Origin: an uncultured Muribaculaceae bacterium
Lineage (GTDB): Bacteria; Bacteroidota; Bacteroidia; Bacteroidales; Muribaculaceae
Direction: 5' to 3'
Assembly (NCBI GenBank): GCA_910584495.1
Contig: CAJUAR010000077.1
Location: 1 to 11,862 of the forward strand
DNA length: 11,862 nucleotides
Below, one piece after another: positions 1 through 8,800 of this stretch. Under the pieces are notes generated by a model that ran no database searches, was not told the origin of the DNA, and saw only the letters and a program-made list of their open reading frames with translations. Every line of letters starts with the position of its first letter. The first letter of the stretch is position 1. The translations under genes were made by a program, and so were the position numbers.

Positions 1-30
1 GGATTGTGACGGATTGTGACGGATTGTGAC
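1..30. repeat. 10-bp tandem repeat, three perfect copies
   Basis: The unit GGATTGTGAC (GTCACAATCC on the coding strand of the neighbouring gene) occurs three times in perfect tandem. It begins at the first base of the window, so more copies may lie outside it. It ends 7 bp before the mnmE stop codon, in what would be the mnmE 3' untranslated region. A 10-bp period is not a multiple of three, so it is unlikely to be coding. The next ten bases do not match the unit. It looks like a minisatellite-type intergenic repeat; no function can be read from it. Confidence 0.9.
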
Positions 31-37
31 AATTACG

Positions 38-1444
38 TCATTTGCCGATGCAGAATTTGGAAAATATGTTTTGGAGTAGGTCGGGGGTGGTTATGGAGCC
101 TGTGATGGAGGAGAGCTGGTGGATGGCTTGGCGCAGGTCCTGAGCTATGAAATCGCCCGAGAGCTGGTTGTCAATGCCTTCAATCACGGTCTGTAGGCTT
201 TGAGCTGCTTGTTGCAGATAAGCGGCATGCCGAACGTTTGTCACCATCACTTCGCCTTGGGCCGCTGCATCGTTGAGATTTTGCAGTTTGCCGGTAATCA
301 GTTGTTTGAGCTGTTCTATACCTTTGTGTTTTTTTGCTTGGATTAGAGCAGTGATGGCATTGGGCCAGATTGTTTTTATTTGTTCTTCGATGTGTTCGGT
401 TGTGCAGAGGTCTGTTTTGTTGATTGCAAAAATGAGATGTTGAGGATCAGTGTCGGCATTTTCGGCAATCATGAAAGGAATGTCGAGCGTCTCGGTTGCG
501 TCAACGACGTAGAGCACGATTTCGGCTTTTGCGGCTTCTGTGCGCGAACGTTCAATGCCGAGGGTTTCTATAGGGTCGTCGGTGTGTCTGAGCCCGGCAG
601 TATCTTTGAAGCGTACGAGGAATGGGCCGAGTTCCATGGTGTCTTCAATCACGTCGCGTGTTGTGCCGTGTATGTCGCTCACTATGGCTCGTTCGTCGCC
701 AAGGAGGGCGTTGAGCAGCGATGATTTTCCGGCATTTGTTTTGCCTATAATGGCCACCGGGATGCCGTTTTTGATTGCTTGTCCGGCCGAGTATGAATCG
801 GCGAGGCGCGAGAGTTTCCCTTGAATATCCTGAGCGAGTAGTCTCAGTTTTTGGCGTGAGGCAAATTCGACATCTTCTTCGGAAAAATCGAGTTCGAGTT
901 CCAAAAGGCTTGCAAGGTCGACGAGTTGCGAGCGCATTTGTTCGAGCATTTTGGAGAACGAGCCACGCATCTGGCTCATTGCCAGGCGATGGGCAGCACG
1001 CGACGACGAGGCAATCAGGTCGGCCACGGCTTCGGTTTGAGCGAGGTCCATTTTTCCTGCAGCAAAGGCCCGGCGTGAAAATTCACCACCAAGGGCAGTC
1101 CGGCAGCCCTGTTTGACAAGCAGTTCGATTAATTGCCGCTGAATCCATAGCGAACCGTGGATGCCGAGTTCTACCACGTCTTCGCCTGTGAATGAATTAG
1201 GGCCGCGATAGACAGTGGCTACGGCTTGGTCGATTACAGAACCGTTTTCGTCGGGATCGATGATATGGCCCAGATGAACGGTGTGCGATGGTGCTGTGGC
1301 AAGTTTTTTGCCTTTCCATATTGTGTCGACAATGTCGAAAGCATCACGGCCGCTCACTCTCACAACGGCTATTCCTCCCATTCCATATGGTGTGGATATG
1401 GCGCATATTGTGTCGTCGGGGTTGTATATTTGGTTTTGAATCAT
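38..1444 (-). CDS. mnmE: tRNA uridine-5-carboxymethylaminomethyl(34) synthesis GTPase MnmE
   Basis: MnmE is a cytosolic GTPase that, with MnmG, installs the cmnm5 group on the wobble uridine (U34) of certain tRNAs using a folate one-carbon donor. The 468-residue product is close to the usual 450-465. The N-terminal folate-binding region starts near 'DTICAISTP' (11-19). An inserted G domain shows the P-loop GKTNAGKSS (234-242), GTTRD (260-264), DTAG (281-284) and NKTD (342-345). The C-terminus is FCIGK, with the conserved cysteine at 465 that the family uses. The longest frame begins at a TTG at 1468, but I chose the ATG at 1444: it forms an ATGA overlap with the stop of the upstream nuclease gene and gives the normal N-terminus. 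It is last in the visible operon; mnmG is not in the window. The P-loop reads GKTNAGKS where GRPNAGKS is commoner, a tolerated change. Identification is secure. Confidence 0.97.
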   Translation of the reverse strand: MIQNQIYNPDDTICAISTPYGMGGIAVVRVSGRDAFDIVDTIWKGKKLATAPSHTVHLGHIIDPDENGSVIDQAVATVYRGPNSFTGEDVVELGIHGSLWIQRQLIELLVKQGCRTALGGEFSRRAFAAGKMDLAQTEAVADLIASSSRAAHRLAMSQMRGSFSKMLEQMRSQLVDLASLLELELDFSEEDVEFASRQKLRLLAQDIQGKLSRLADSYSAGQAIKNGIPVAIIGKTNAGKSSLLNALLGDERAIVSDIHGTTRDVIEDTMELGPFLVRFKDTAGLRHTDDPIETLGIERSRTEAAKAEIVLYVVDATETLDIPFMIAENADTDPQHLIFAINKTDLCTTEHIEEQIKTIWPNAITALIQAKKHKGIEQLKQLITGKLQNLNDAAAQGEVMVTNVRHAAYLQQAAQSLQTVIEGIDNQLSGDFIAQDLRQAIHQLSSITGSITTPDLLQNIFSKFCIGK

Positions 1445-2316
1445 TTTGAGCGTTTTCGTTTGTTCCAATAGCGGAAATTTGAATTTTGTTCAATGGTGTT
1501 TTCCAGTTCGTCGGGCAGACAGTTGAAGAAGTCGAAGCCGGTGATTTGTTCTATGTCGTCGACACTTACGGCCATTGCGTCCATGCTGTCGTCGGTTTTG
1601 TAGTTTGGCATGACAAATGCTATAGCCGAGGGAGGTGTTGCAAATGGAGCAAGGATAACTTTGAAAAATCGTTCCGGCACTGATACCTGTTGGTCGCCAA
1701 TGGCTCGCGGTAGTTCGTCGGTGAGGATAGGACCGCAGATAATGATTATGGCACTGTCTCGTTTTGCCCATTGCCGCGATAGTTTTTCGAGCGTCGACCA
1801 ACGTCCGCTATTGATGTTGTGGTCTTGGGGGCAAATGTTGGTCAGGAAATGGCAGTCGTCCATTGCTTTTTGCGACCATTTCATGTCGGCTGCGGGAGCC
1901 ATGTGTCCTCGGTCGAATCCCGAGCCTCGATAGTCGCCCGGTGTGGCACAACCATAAACGTCGTCGTCGACTCTGAACTTTGAATTGCGTGGCGTTTGCC
2001 CTTCGGTTTCGGTCCCGGTTAGTTCCCATGCTACATAGTTGGGCAGGTGATGGGCGGGGTTGAAGGATACTGTAAAGCCGGTGTACTCCTTTATGATTTG
2101 GGGTACATCGTCGGGTAATGATACGATTTTAAGACATTCAACATCGACATCCGGTGATGGAGAAGTTTTGGTGTGTCGGTTTTTAATCCATTGTCCATAG
2201 GAGACAAGACCGAAGAACAGCAGAGCAGCCAAAAAGCTTATAAGCCCCATCTTTCCTGCTTTGTGATGTCGGGGACGCCGGGTGCGACGTTGGATATATG
2301 TGTCGCTGTTGTTCAT
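1441..2316 (-). CDS. Membrane-anchored DNA/RNA non-specific endonuclease (NUC1/EndoG type)
   Basis: A 291-residue protein of the beta-beta-alpha metal nuclease family typified by Serratia nuclease and mitochondrial EndoG, which cut DNA and RNA without sequence preference. The family signature DRGH is at 135-138, with H138 the expected general base. It is followed by TNICPQ (159-164) and by N169 and E177, which keep the spacing of the Mg-binding Asn and the Glu of Serratia nuclease (N119 and E127). Residues 10-22 are strongly basic (RRTRRPRHHKAGK) and precede one hydrophobic segment at about 23-41 with no clear cleavage site. The likely topology is a signal anchor with the basic end in the cytoplasm and the catalytic domain in the periplasm; this is inference. 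The C-terminus is also very basic. Its ATG overlaps the bioF stop and its stop overlaps the mnmE ATG, so it is probably translationally coupled to both. A role in scavenging or degrading extracellular nucleic acid is possible, but the biological role is not shown. Confidence 0.93.
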   Translation of the reverse strand: MNNSDTYIQRRTRRPRHHKAGKMGLISFLAALLFFGLVSYGQWIKNRHTKTSPSPDVDVECLKIVSLPDDVPQIIKEYTGFTVSFNPAHHLPNYVAWELTGTETEGQTPRNSKFRVDDDVYGCATPGDYRGSGFDRGHMAPAADMKWSQKAMDDCHFLTNICPQDHNINSGRWSTLEKLSRQWAKRDSAIIIICGPILTDELPRAIGDQQVSVPERFFKVILAPFATPPSAIAFVMPNYKTDDSMDAMAVSVDDIEQITGFDFFNCLPDELENTIEQNSNFRYWNKRKRSK

Positions 2317-3443
2317 AATGTTGTGCTCAATGCTTTAAGAAAGAGATTGATGTCGTTTTCGGTGAGTGATGCCGACAGGCTGACACGCAGTCGGTCGGTG
2401 CCTGGAGGAACGGTGGGTGTTCGTATTGGTAACACATCGAATCCCAACGACTTAAGTTTCTGCGACATTTCTACAGCTCTGAAAGGATTTCCTGCCGGTA
2501 TGCCTTGAATATGGCTTTCAGGGGTTCTTATATTCATTTTTGCAAGGCCGTTGCAGAGCATGCGGGCAAGTTTTTTGAGGTGCGAGCGTTCGTTGTCCAT
2601 TTCCAATGCTTTTTCGAAAATGAAATTGCTCCATGCAATGTTTATGGGGGGCAGGGCAGTAGAAAAAATGAAGCTGCGGGCTTTGTTGATGGCAAATTGG
2701 CGCAGGGTGTCGTTCATCATTGCATATGCGCCCATCGAGGCATAAGCTTTGCCGAGTGTCCCGACAATAATATCGACATGCTCATTTTTCGGCGAAGACA
2801 TTACGGAGCCGAGGCCTGAGGGGCCTTCAATGCCCACACCGTGTGCTTCGTCGACATAGAGCATGGCATCTCTATGTTTGCACTTTAGGTCGATTAGTTT
2901 TTCTATGTCGGCCTTGTCGCCATCCATGCTGTAGACGCTTTCAACAACAATCATCGGTCTGAGGCCTTGGAGCTTGGCCTTTTCGAGAAGGCGCGATAAA
3001 TGGTCCATGTCGTTGTGCCGGAACCGTTCGAATGGAACAGACGCGAGTTTGATGCCGTCGATGATGCTTGCGTGCACAAGTTTGTCGGCAATAATCATCG
3101 TGCCGGGTGTGGCAAGGGCTGACACCATGCCTGTGTTGGCATGGTAGCCTGAGTTGAATATCAAGGCTTTGCGGCCATGATAAGCATCAGATAGGGCTTG
3201 CTCAAATTGTGAGTAAACACATTGGTGCCGCGACAGCAAACGAGATGCCGACGACGACATGAGCATTTCGTTGGCAGGTAAGCTGGCAAGAAATTCGGCT
3301 TGCAGGTCGGTTCTGGCGGCAATGCCGAGGTAGTCGTTGGAGGTGAAATCAACACAGGTATCGTTTGCGCCGTCGGCAGGAATTGTCCTCAGGTTGCCTG
3401 TTTGTTGCAGAAGCTCGAGTTGTTGTTCAATAGTTTGATTCAT
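2313..3443 (-). CDS. bioF: 8-amino-7-oxononanoate synthase
   Basis: BioF is a cytosolic PLP enzyme that condenses a pimeloyl thioester with L-alanine, releasing CO2, to give 8-amino-7-oxononanoate (KAPA), the first step in building the biotin rings. The 376-residue product matches the usual 380-390. Features of the alpha-oxoamine synthase family are the opening 'DFTSNDYLG' (32-40), SGYHANTG (98-105), DEAHGVG (198-204, with PLP-contacting D198 and H201), the Schiff-base lysine K232 in GTLGKAYASMGAY, and the C-terminal TVPPGTDRLRVSLSAS. Relatives such as 2-amino-3-ketobutyrate CoA ligase share the fold; adjacency to bioA favours BioF. Two start codons are consecutive, GTG at 3446 and ATG at 3443; I chose the ATG. 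The gene overlaps the end of bioA by 17 bp, and its stop overlaps the ATG of the nuclease gene. Other biotin genes (bioB, bioC, bioD, an esterase) are absent from the window. Confidence 0.9.
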   Translation of the reverse strand: MNQTIEQQLELLQQTGNLRTIPADGANDTCVDFTSNDYLGIAARTDLQAEFLASLPANEMLMSSSASRLLSRHQCVYSQFEQALSDAYHGRKALIFNSGYHANTGMVSALATPGTMIIADKLVHASIIDGIKLASVPFERFRHNDMDHLSRLLEKAKLQGLRPMIVVESVYSMDGDKADIEKLIDLKCKHRDAMLYVDEAHGVGIEGPSGLGSVMSSPKNEHVDIIVGTLGKAYASMGAYAMMNDTLRQFAINKARSFIFSTALPPINIAWSNFIFEKALEMDNERSHLKKLARMLCNGLAKMNIRTPESHIQGIPAGNPFRAVEMSQKLKSLGFDVLPIRTPTVPPGTDRLRVSLSASLTENDINLFLKALSTTL

Positions 3444-4725
3444 CACTGAGAATGTCGATGAGGGTTCGGCAAAGTTTTTTCAGCTGGCAGTCCGAAATGC
3501 AGTAGGGAGGCATAATGTAGGCATTACGTCCGAAGGGGCGAATCCAGACACCTTTTTCAACGCACACTTTTTGAAATTTGCCCACGTCGACATTGCGTTT
3601 TAGTTCGATGACACCTATAGAACCTATCACACGGACATCGGCGACATTTTCCATCTCTTCGGCGGGTGCCAGTTCCTTTCTCAGACATGTCTCGATTCGT
3701 TCAATGACAGCGGGCATATCCTGCTCCATGAGCATTTTGAGCGATTCAACGGCAATGGCACATGCCAGCGGATTGGCCATGAACGTGGGCCCGTGCATAA
3801 GCACGCCGGCTTCGCCGTTGGAAATGGTGTCGGCAACATTCTGTGTGGTAAGCACTGCGCTCATTGTCAGATAGCCAGCTGTCAGGCCTTTGCCTATGCA
3901 CATAATGTCCGGCTCGACTCCGGCATGCTCCCATGCGAAGAACTTGCCCGTGCGCCAGAAACCTGTCGCTACTTCGTCGAAAATCAGCAGCACATCGTAT
4001 TTGTCGCACAATTTTCTTGCCTGTCGCAGAAACTCAGGATGGTAGAACCACATGCCTCCGGCACCCTGCACGACGGGTTCGAGAATGAGTGCGGCAATTT
4101 CAGACGCATGCTTCTCCAGCAGGTCCTTAAGCGGGCGAATATCGTCGGCGTTCCATTCCCCGCCGAAACGCGACCGTGGCTGCGGGATGAAAAAGCGGAC
4201 CGGTAAGGCCGAGCCAAAAGCTCCGTGCATGCCAGTCACAGGGTCGCAGACACTCATGGCATTCCAAGTGTCGCCGTGGTATCCGCTGCGTATGGTAACA
4301 AAATTGGTTTTCTCATGACTGCCGGAAGCAGAGATTGCAGCCTGTACAGCCATTTTCATAGCCACCTCCACAGCCACAGAGCCTGAATCCGCATAGAAAA
4401 TATTGTGCATCGAAGGCGGGGCTACCTCAAGAAGCAGTTTGCCCAACTCTATGGCGGGTTCGTGGGTGAGCCCGCCAAACATGACATGGCTCATCTTGTC
4501 GAGCTGACGTGCCGCGGCATCATTGAGCCGTTTGTGGTTATAACCATGGATAATGCACCACCACGACGACATACCGTCGATAAGTTCCTTGCCATCGGCG
4601 AGAGTGATTACCGCGCCTGACGCATGGTCAACCTTATAGGTGGGCAGTGGATCGATTGTAGAAGTGTATGGATGCCAAAGATGTTCGCGATCCCACGAAT
4701 CGTGAACTTGTTCGTTCGTTTTCAT
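3427..4725 (-). CDS. bioA: Adenosylmethionine--8-amino-7-oxononanoate aminotransferase
   Basis: BioA is a cytosolic class III PLP aminotransferase that transfers an amino group from S-adenosylmethionine to KAPA, giving 7,8-diaminononanoate; its substrate is made by the next gene, bioF. The 432 residues agree with the family. Residues matching the E. coli enzyme are LWHPYTS (16-22, with the active-site Tyr at 20), WW (55-56), Y149 in SGYHGDTWNAMS, D250 in FDEVATGFWRTG, the Schiff-base lysine K279 in IGKGLTAGYL, and R396 in WIRPFGR, the substrate-carboxylate arginine. These substrate-side residues separate it from ornithine and GABA aminotransferases of the same class. The ATG start gives the normal N-terminus. 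The gene follows hemW after a 36-bp gap with a candidate promoter element and overlaps bioF by 17 bp, so it probably begins a biotin transcription unit or is internal to a larger operon. Confidence 0.95.
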   Translation of the reverse strand: MKTNEQVHDSWDREHLWHPYTSTIDPLPTYKVDHASGAVITLADGKELIDGMSSWWCIIHGYNHKRLNDAAARQLDKMSHVMFGGLTHEPAIELGKLLLEVAPPSMHNIFYADSGSVAVEVAMKMAVQAAISASGSHEKTNFVTIRSGYHGDTWNAMSVCDPVTGMHGAFGSALPVRFFIPQPRSRFGGEWNADDIRPLKDLLEKHASEIAALILEPVVQGAGGMWFYHPEFLRQARKLCDKYDVLLIFDEVATGFWRTGKFFAWEHAGVEPDIMCIGKGLTAGYLTMSAVLTTQNVADTISNGEAGVLMHGPTFMANPLACAIAVESLKMLMEQDMPAVIERIETCLRKELAPAEEMENVADVRVIGSIGVIELKRNVDVGKFQKVCVEKGVWIRPFGRNAYIMPPYCISDCQLKKLCRTLIDILSDESNY

Positions 4726-4730
4726 AGGTA

Positions 4731-4738
4731 CAAAATTA
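4731..4738 (-). promoter_or_regulatory. Candidate -7 promoter element upstream of bioA
   Basis: The minus strand reads TAATTTTG here, an exact match to the Bacteroidota -7 consensus TAnnTTTG and identical to the element before mlaE. Only five bases (TACCT) separate it from the bioA ATG, so a transcript from it would have almost no leader. No TTTG sits at the usual 19-21 bp upstream; the nearest is 35 bp away, inside the end of hemW. A T-tract of eight lies just upstream (4741-4748). It lies in one of only two real gaps in the gene set. The match could be chance in AT-rich sequence. Confidence 0.4.
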
Positions 4739-4761
4739 CAAAAAAAAGCTGATGGATTGAA

Positions 4762-5865
4762 TTAATCGGTAAACAAATCGCGTATTATGGCATCGGCAAC
4801 GAGCCATTTATCTTCGGGAATAAATAATCTCGAATCATCATTTCCGGTGCATAGAGCTCCTGCTCTCAGCCATTTGCGACCGCGAACCATCACACCGTCC
4901 CATTGCTTTTCTGTAACATCGTTGCGATTAAGTCCTTCGGCTGTTCGCAGTGCTGTCATTATGGTATCGTTGAGGCGGTTCGCCTCGTCTTCTTCGTCTA
5001 TTGTTGCAGCCTTTGTCGGGTTTTCGATATATTGGCGGATGTCAGCTGTGTTGAAGCGTCTTAACCCATCGGTGCCTAAGGAATGTGCTGCCGGTCCAAG
5101 GCCGAGATAAGGAATGGATTTCCAGTAGTTTGAATTATGACGCGAGCATCGTCCGGACAGGGCGAAATTCGAGATTTCGTAGTGTCTGAAACCATTTTTT
5201 GCAGCTGTGCGGCAGAGCAGGGCATAACGGAGTTCGATTTCTTCGTCGCTTGTCTCCTCTATTTGCCCTTGTTGCAGACGGCGATAGAGCAGAGTGCCCT
5301 CTTCGAAGCTCAGACAGTAGGCCGAAAGATGGCATATGCCGCTGGCAAATAATTTGTTGAGCGAATAATTCCAGCTTTGCAGCGTTTGTCCGGGAAGACC
5401 GTAGATGAGGTCGGCGCTGATGTTATCGATGCCGGCTTTCCGTATGTTGTCGATAGCTTCAAGTGCTTGTGCTGCAGAATGACGGCGTTTGACGGCACGG
5501 AGTTCATCATCAACGAGCGACTGCACGCCTATGCTCACCCTGTTCACACCTTCGGCCATCCATGTTTCAACCTTTGACAGCGTAATGTCCTCGGGGTTGG
5601 CTTCAATGGTAAATTCTTGTGCCTGATGTCGCGGAAGGAATGAGACAAGGCTGCGGAACTGCCCGGCATCGAGCATCGACGGCGTTCCTCCTCCAAGGTA
5701 TAGAGTGTCGATATGTTCATTGCCAAGTTCATTGATGCGGAAAGAATATTCGCTTTCTACGGCATCGATATAGGCATTGACAAGTTTATTGTTGGCAATG
5801 GAGTAGAAATCGCAGTAGGCGCACTTGGCATGGCAGAATGGCACATGAACATATATTCCAGCCAT
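4762..5865 (-). CDS. hemW: Radical SAM heme chaperone HemW
   Basis: HemW is a radical SAM family protein once annotated as oxygen-independent coproporphyrinogen III oxidase; characterised members bind heme and pass it to target proteins. The 367-residue length fits HemW and is shorter than true HemN (about 450). The 4Fe-4S motif is C11, C15, C18 followed by DF; HemW has Phe after the CxxxCxxCx motif, where HemN has a fourth Cys. Other family blocks are LGGGTPS (57-63), EANPED (88-93), SIGVQS (111-116), GLPGQT (156-161), YEISNFA (229-235), SRHNSNYW (241-248) and YLGLGPAAHS (253-262). The longest frame begins with GTG at 5895 inside the upstream gene; I chose the ATG at 5865, which starts 2 bp after that gene's stop and gives the standard 'MAGIYVHVPFC' beginning. 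It is coupled to the AddB-like gene upstream and may be the end of the first transcription unit. Confidence 0.94.
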   Translation of the reverse strand: MAGIYVHVPFCHAKCAYCDFYSIANNKLVNAYIDAVESEYSFRINELGNEHIDTLYLGGGTPSMLDAGQFRSLVSFLPRHQAQEFTIEANPEDITLSKVETWMAEGVNRVSIGVQSLVDDELRAVKRRHSAAQALEAIDNIRKAGIDNISADLIYGLPGQTLQSWNYSLNKLFASGICHLSAYCLSFEEGTLLYRRLQQGQIEETSDEEIELRYALLCRTAAKNGFRHYEISNFALSGRCSRHNSNYWKSIPYLGLGPAAHSLGTDGLRRFNTADIRQYIENPTKAATIDEEDEANRLNDTIMTALRTAEGLNRNDVTEKQWDGVMVRGRKWLRAGALCTGNDDSRLFIPEDKWLVADAIIRDLFTD

Positions 5866-5867
5866 AG

Positions 5868-8800
5868 TCAATAATCCTTTGGTGAGCGTCCGCACAAACT
5901 AAGGAATGGACAATATTTGCAGTTGTTGTCGTCGTCGGTCTGCTCAAAGGTCCCGTCCGGGTCGAAAATTTCTTCGAAAAGTTTGTAAAGATGCGGTTTG
6001 AATTCTTGCCTTATGTCGCTGTATGTGAAAATAGGGCGTTTGTTTATTGTCAATTCCTGAATACCTTTTGCCGCGGACAGGTCGCGCAGAGGGTGTATAC
6101 GCGGTTCAATGTCCACATTGCTGTTCTCAAGCTGGAGATATGCCTCGCAGTAGCACAAAATCTGAAGCATGCCGCCTTTGGTACTCGATTTTCCGCTGAA
6201 AAGAGTTTCGATGTTGCCTGCCGAGAGGTCTTCGGCTCCTGTTTTGAAGTCAATGAACCTTAGTAATTTGTCCGACAACTGATCTACACGGTCGATAGAC
6301 ATTTTGAAGTTTATCTCCAGTTTGCTGTTGATAACCCATGGACGGGAAAGCTTTATCGTGTTTGTTTTGCGTTCGTTTCCCTTGAACACAAAACCGTCAG
6401 CGGCATATTTTTCTTTTTCGGCACGCAGGTTGGAGCGGACAATAAAGGCAATCTGGTCAACAGCCATGCGTCCTTCGGCAGTTAGGCTGTCGGCAGTGGC
6501 ATCTTCGGGCAGATTTTTGAAGTGCTCTTTCACCAGCTGCCGCACCACAGTGCGCTCAACTTCTTTGTTGTTGCAATCCAGCCAGCGGTCGTATTGTTCG
6601 CCGGTAATCAACTTGTCGAGGAAGGGTTCAAAGAGGTCTTGGATGGAATTGTGCACAATTGTGCCAAACTCAGACGAAGTGATGTAGTCCACCAGTTCGT
6701 CGTTGCCGCGCATGTTGCGCACATATTCCAGATAGAAGCGCAGGTGGCACTGATGGTAGGCTTTGAGGGCGGTTGCCGACAAACAGAGAGGGCCACCGAA
6801 ACGGAACCGGTCGAGTTGCTTCATCACCGATGCATTCTTGGTGACACAGATGGGCTGGTTGCTGCCCGAAGTGGAGCTGAGCGTCAGTTCTGTTTCTTTA
6901 AGTTCAATTTGTGGCATTAGGTAGCGCAATTGCGAAATGTAGCGCGATTTTTCTCCGCATCCCAAACCGTCGACACGTGCATCGTAGAACAAAGTCACTC
7001 GTTGCGAACGTGCCACAAGCCTATAGAAACAATAAGCATAGCTCCATTCAAGACTGTTGAAGTCGGGCAGCCTGAAGCCTGAACGGATGGCGGTGGGTAT
7101 CATTGTTTTGGCATATTGCTTGCGAGGAAGTACTCCCTCATTGACCGAAAGAATGATGACGTTGTCAAAATCGAGAGCTCGTGTTTCGAGCACGCCCAGA
7201 ATCTGCAAGCCTTTGAGCGGAGTGCCGGCAAGGGTGAGACCGCGAGCATTGAACACTCGTTCGAAAAGGTGGAAGAATGTATGCTCCTCCATCCGCAAGC
7301 CATGCTCGTGGGCAAGGCGGGAGAGGGTCTCGAGCTGCGAACGGAAGAAGGCTATGGCTTCCTTCTCAAATTCAGGAATGTGCGCGGTGTGTTTTGCCCG
7401 GCCAATGGCGGCGAGCGACTGTTCCAGCCAGTCGAAGAGCTTGGAAAGATAGTCCGACACTTCATCGATGTCGCCGGTTTGGTGCACAACGGTGAACAGT
7501 GGAGCAAGGTTGGAGCTTAGCTCGGCAAGTCGGCCTTCGGAAATATTATACAGTTTGTCGGTTTCAACCGCTTTGACAATTATATCGGCTTCGTCGGGGG
7601 CTATGGCTCGTATATGTGGATGAGTAAGCACTTCGACCACATCTTCGTAGAAGAAGTGGTATTCGCCATGAAGTTTTCGTGCTCTAAGCTGCATGGATAT
7701 GACAGTATGGAGCAAGATGGCAAAACTTGTGGTGCGGTACGACAAACCCATAGATATGTTGAGGGCCTTGATCTGGTCGGGTATGGCCAGTAGAGCAGGT
7801 AACAGCAGACTTTGGTCGGGGAGCACTATGGCGGTGTTGATTGCATTATCGGCATCGAAATAACCGGCATCATGCCACTGGAGCAAGAGCTCATGGAGAT
7901 ATTTGGCCTGGGCGACGTTCGAAGGCGATGACACAACTGTGACGCTTGCACATTTACCAATGTTTCGGCCCTCGTAGTCGGAGGGCATGGGAAATTCTTT
8001 GACAAGAGTACCGAGAGTGTGCAGCGGGCGTGGATAATTACCCTCGGAGTCTCTGCCTACGAGGTCGAGGGCCGAAGTGTCCCAGAAAAACGATGCCGCA
8101 TCGTGTCGTTTGAGATGCGAAGCCACCAGGGCCTCGGCATTGCTGAAATCGTTGAACCCTACGAACACATAGTGTGTGGGCCAGCCAAAGTCGTTGCTCT
8201 CAAACTCTTTGATGCCTTCAACAGCCTGGCGGTACTGGCCTCCGGGCGAGCTTGCTGCCGAGCTTGCAAGCAGTCGGTGGTATTCGGCATATATGTCGGC
8301 AAGTATCTCCCAGAGATAAAGGAACTTGGCACCGAGGTTTTTCTCGCTGTTGTCGCCCAGATGGAGCCAAAAACGCTCAGTCTCGGCCGTGAAGCGGTTT
8401 TCACCCCATATGCGGCGAACCACTTCTTTTTGTTCTTCTGTCAGAAAGTCGGCCTGTATTTCTTTGTTATTTTTGATGTTTGAGAACAAATCTTTTGCTT
8501 TGACGAGCGATTTGTCGATGTCGTCGAAGTCGCTCATCATCATATCGCCCCAAAAGACAAAGCTGTCGAATTCCTTGATGGCATTGCTGCGTCCTTTGCG
8601 GCTCATCACATTGCGATATGCGTTATAGAGGGTGAAAAGCAGGCTCAAACCTTCGGCCTCAGGATATTTGGCATAGATGCTCAGAAAGTTACGCATTGTC
8701 ATGAGCCTTGGCATCATAGCCACTCCTTCTACGCTTTGTCGGATATATTGTTTCAGAAAAAGGGCGCTGCGCTTGTTGGGCAATATGAAAGTTATGCGTT

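Noticed and set aside
1..30. Edge repeat as part of a CRISPR array.
   Set aside because: Units are 10 bp and directly adjacent with no spacers, and no cas gene is near.
31..45. Short inverted repeat TGAC-6-GTCA across the mnmE stop and the first repeat unit.
   Set aside because: A 4-bp stem without a T-tract does not support a terminator or operator.
380..724. Long plus-strand open frames opposite mnmE, bioA, the AddB-like gene and holB.
   Set aside because: They mirror the strongly coding minus strand, have cysteine- and arginine-rich or low-complexity translations, and show no family motifs.
4739..4764. T-tract of eight after the hemW stop as an intrinsic terminator.
   Set aside because: The only hairpin I can draw upstream has a 4-bp A/T-rich stem (GATT/AATC), too weak to support a terminator.
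4768..4776. Sequence resembling a half-site of the biotin repressor operator (TTGTTTACC on the minus strand) before bioA.
   Set aside because: The matching second half-site is absent at the expected spacing, and the bases encode the last residues of HemW.
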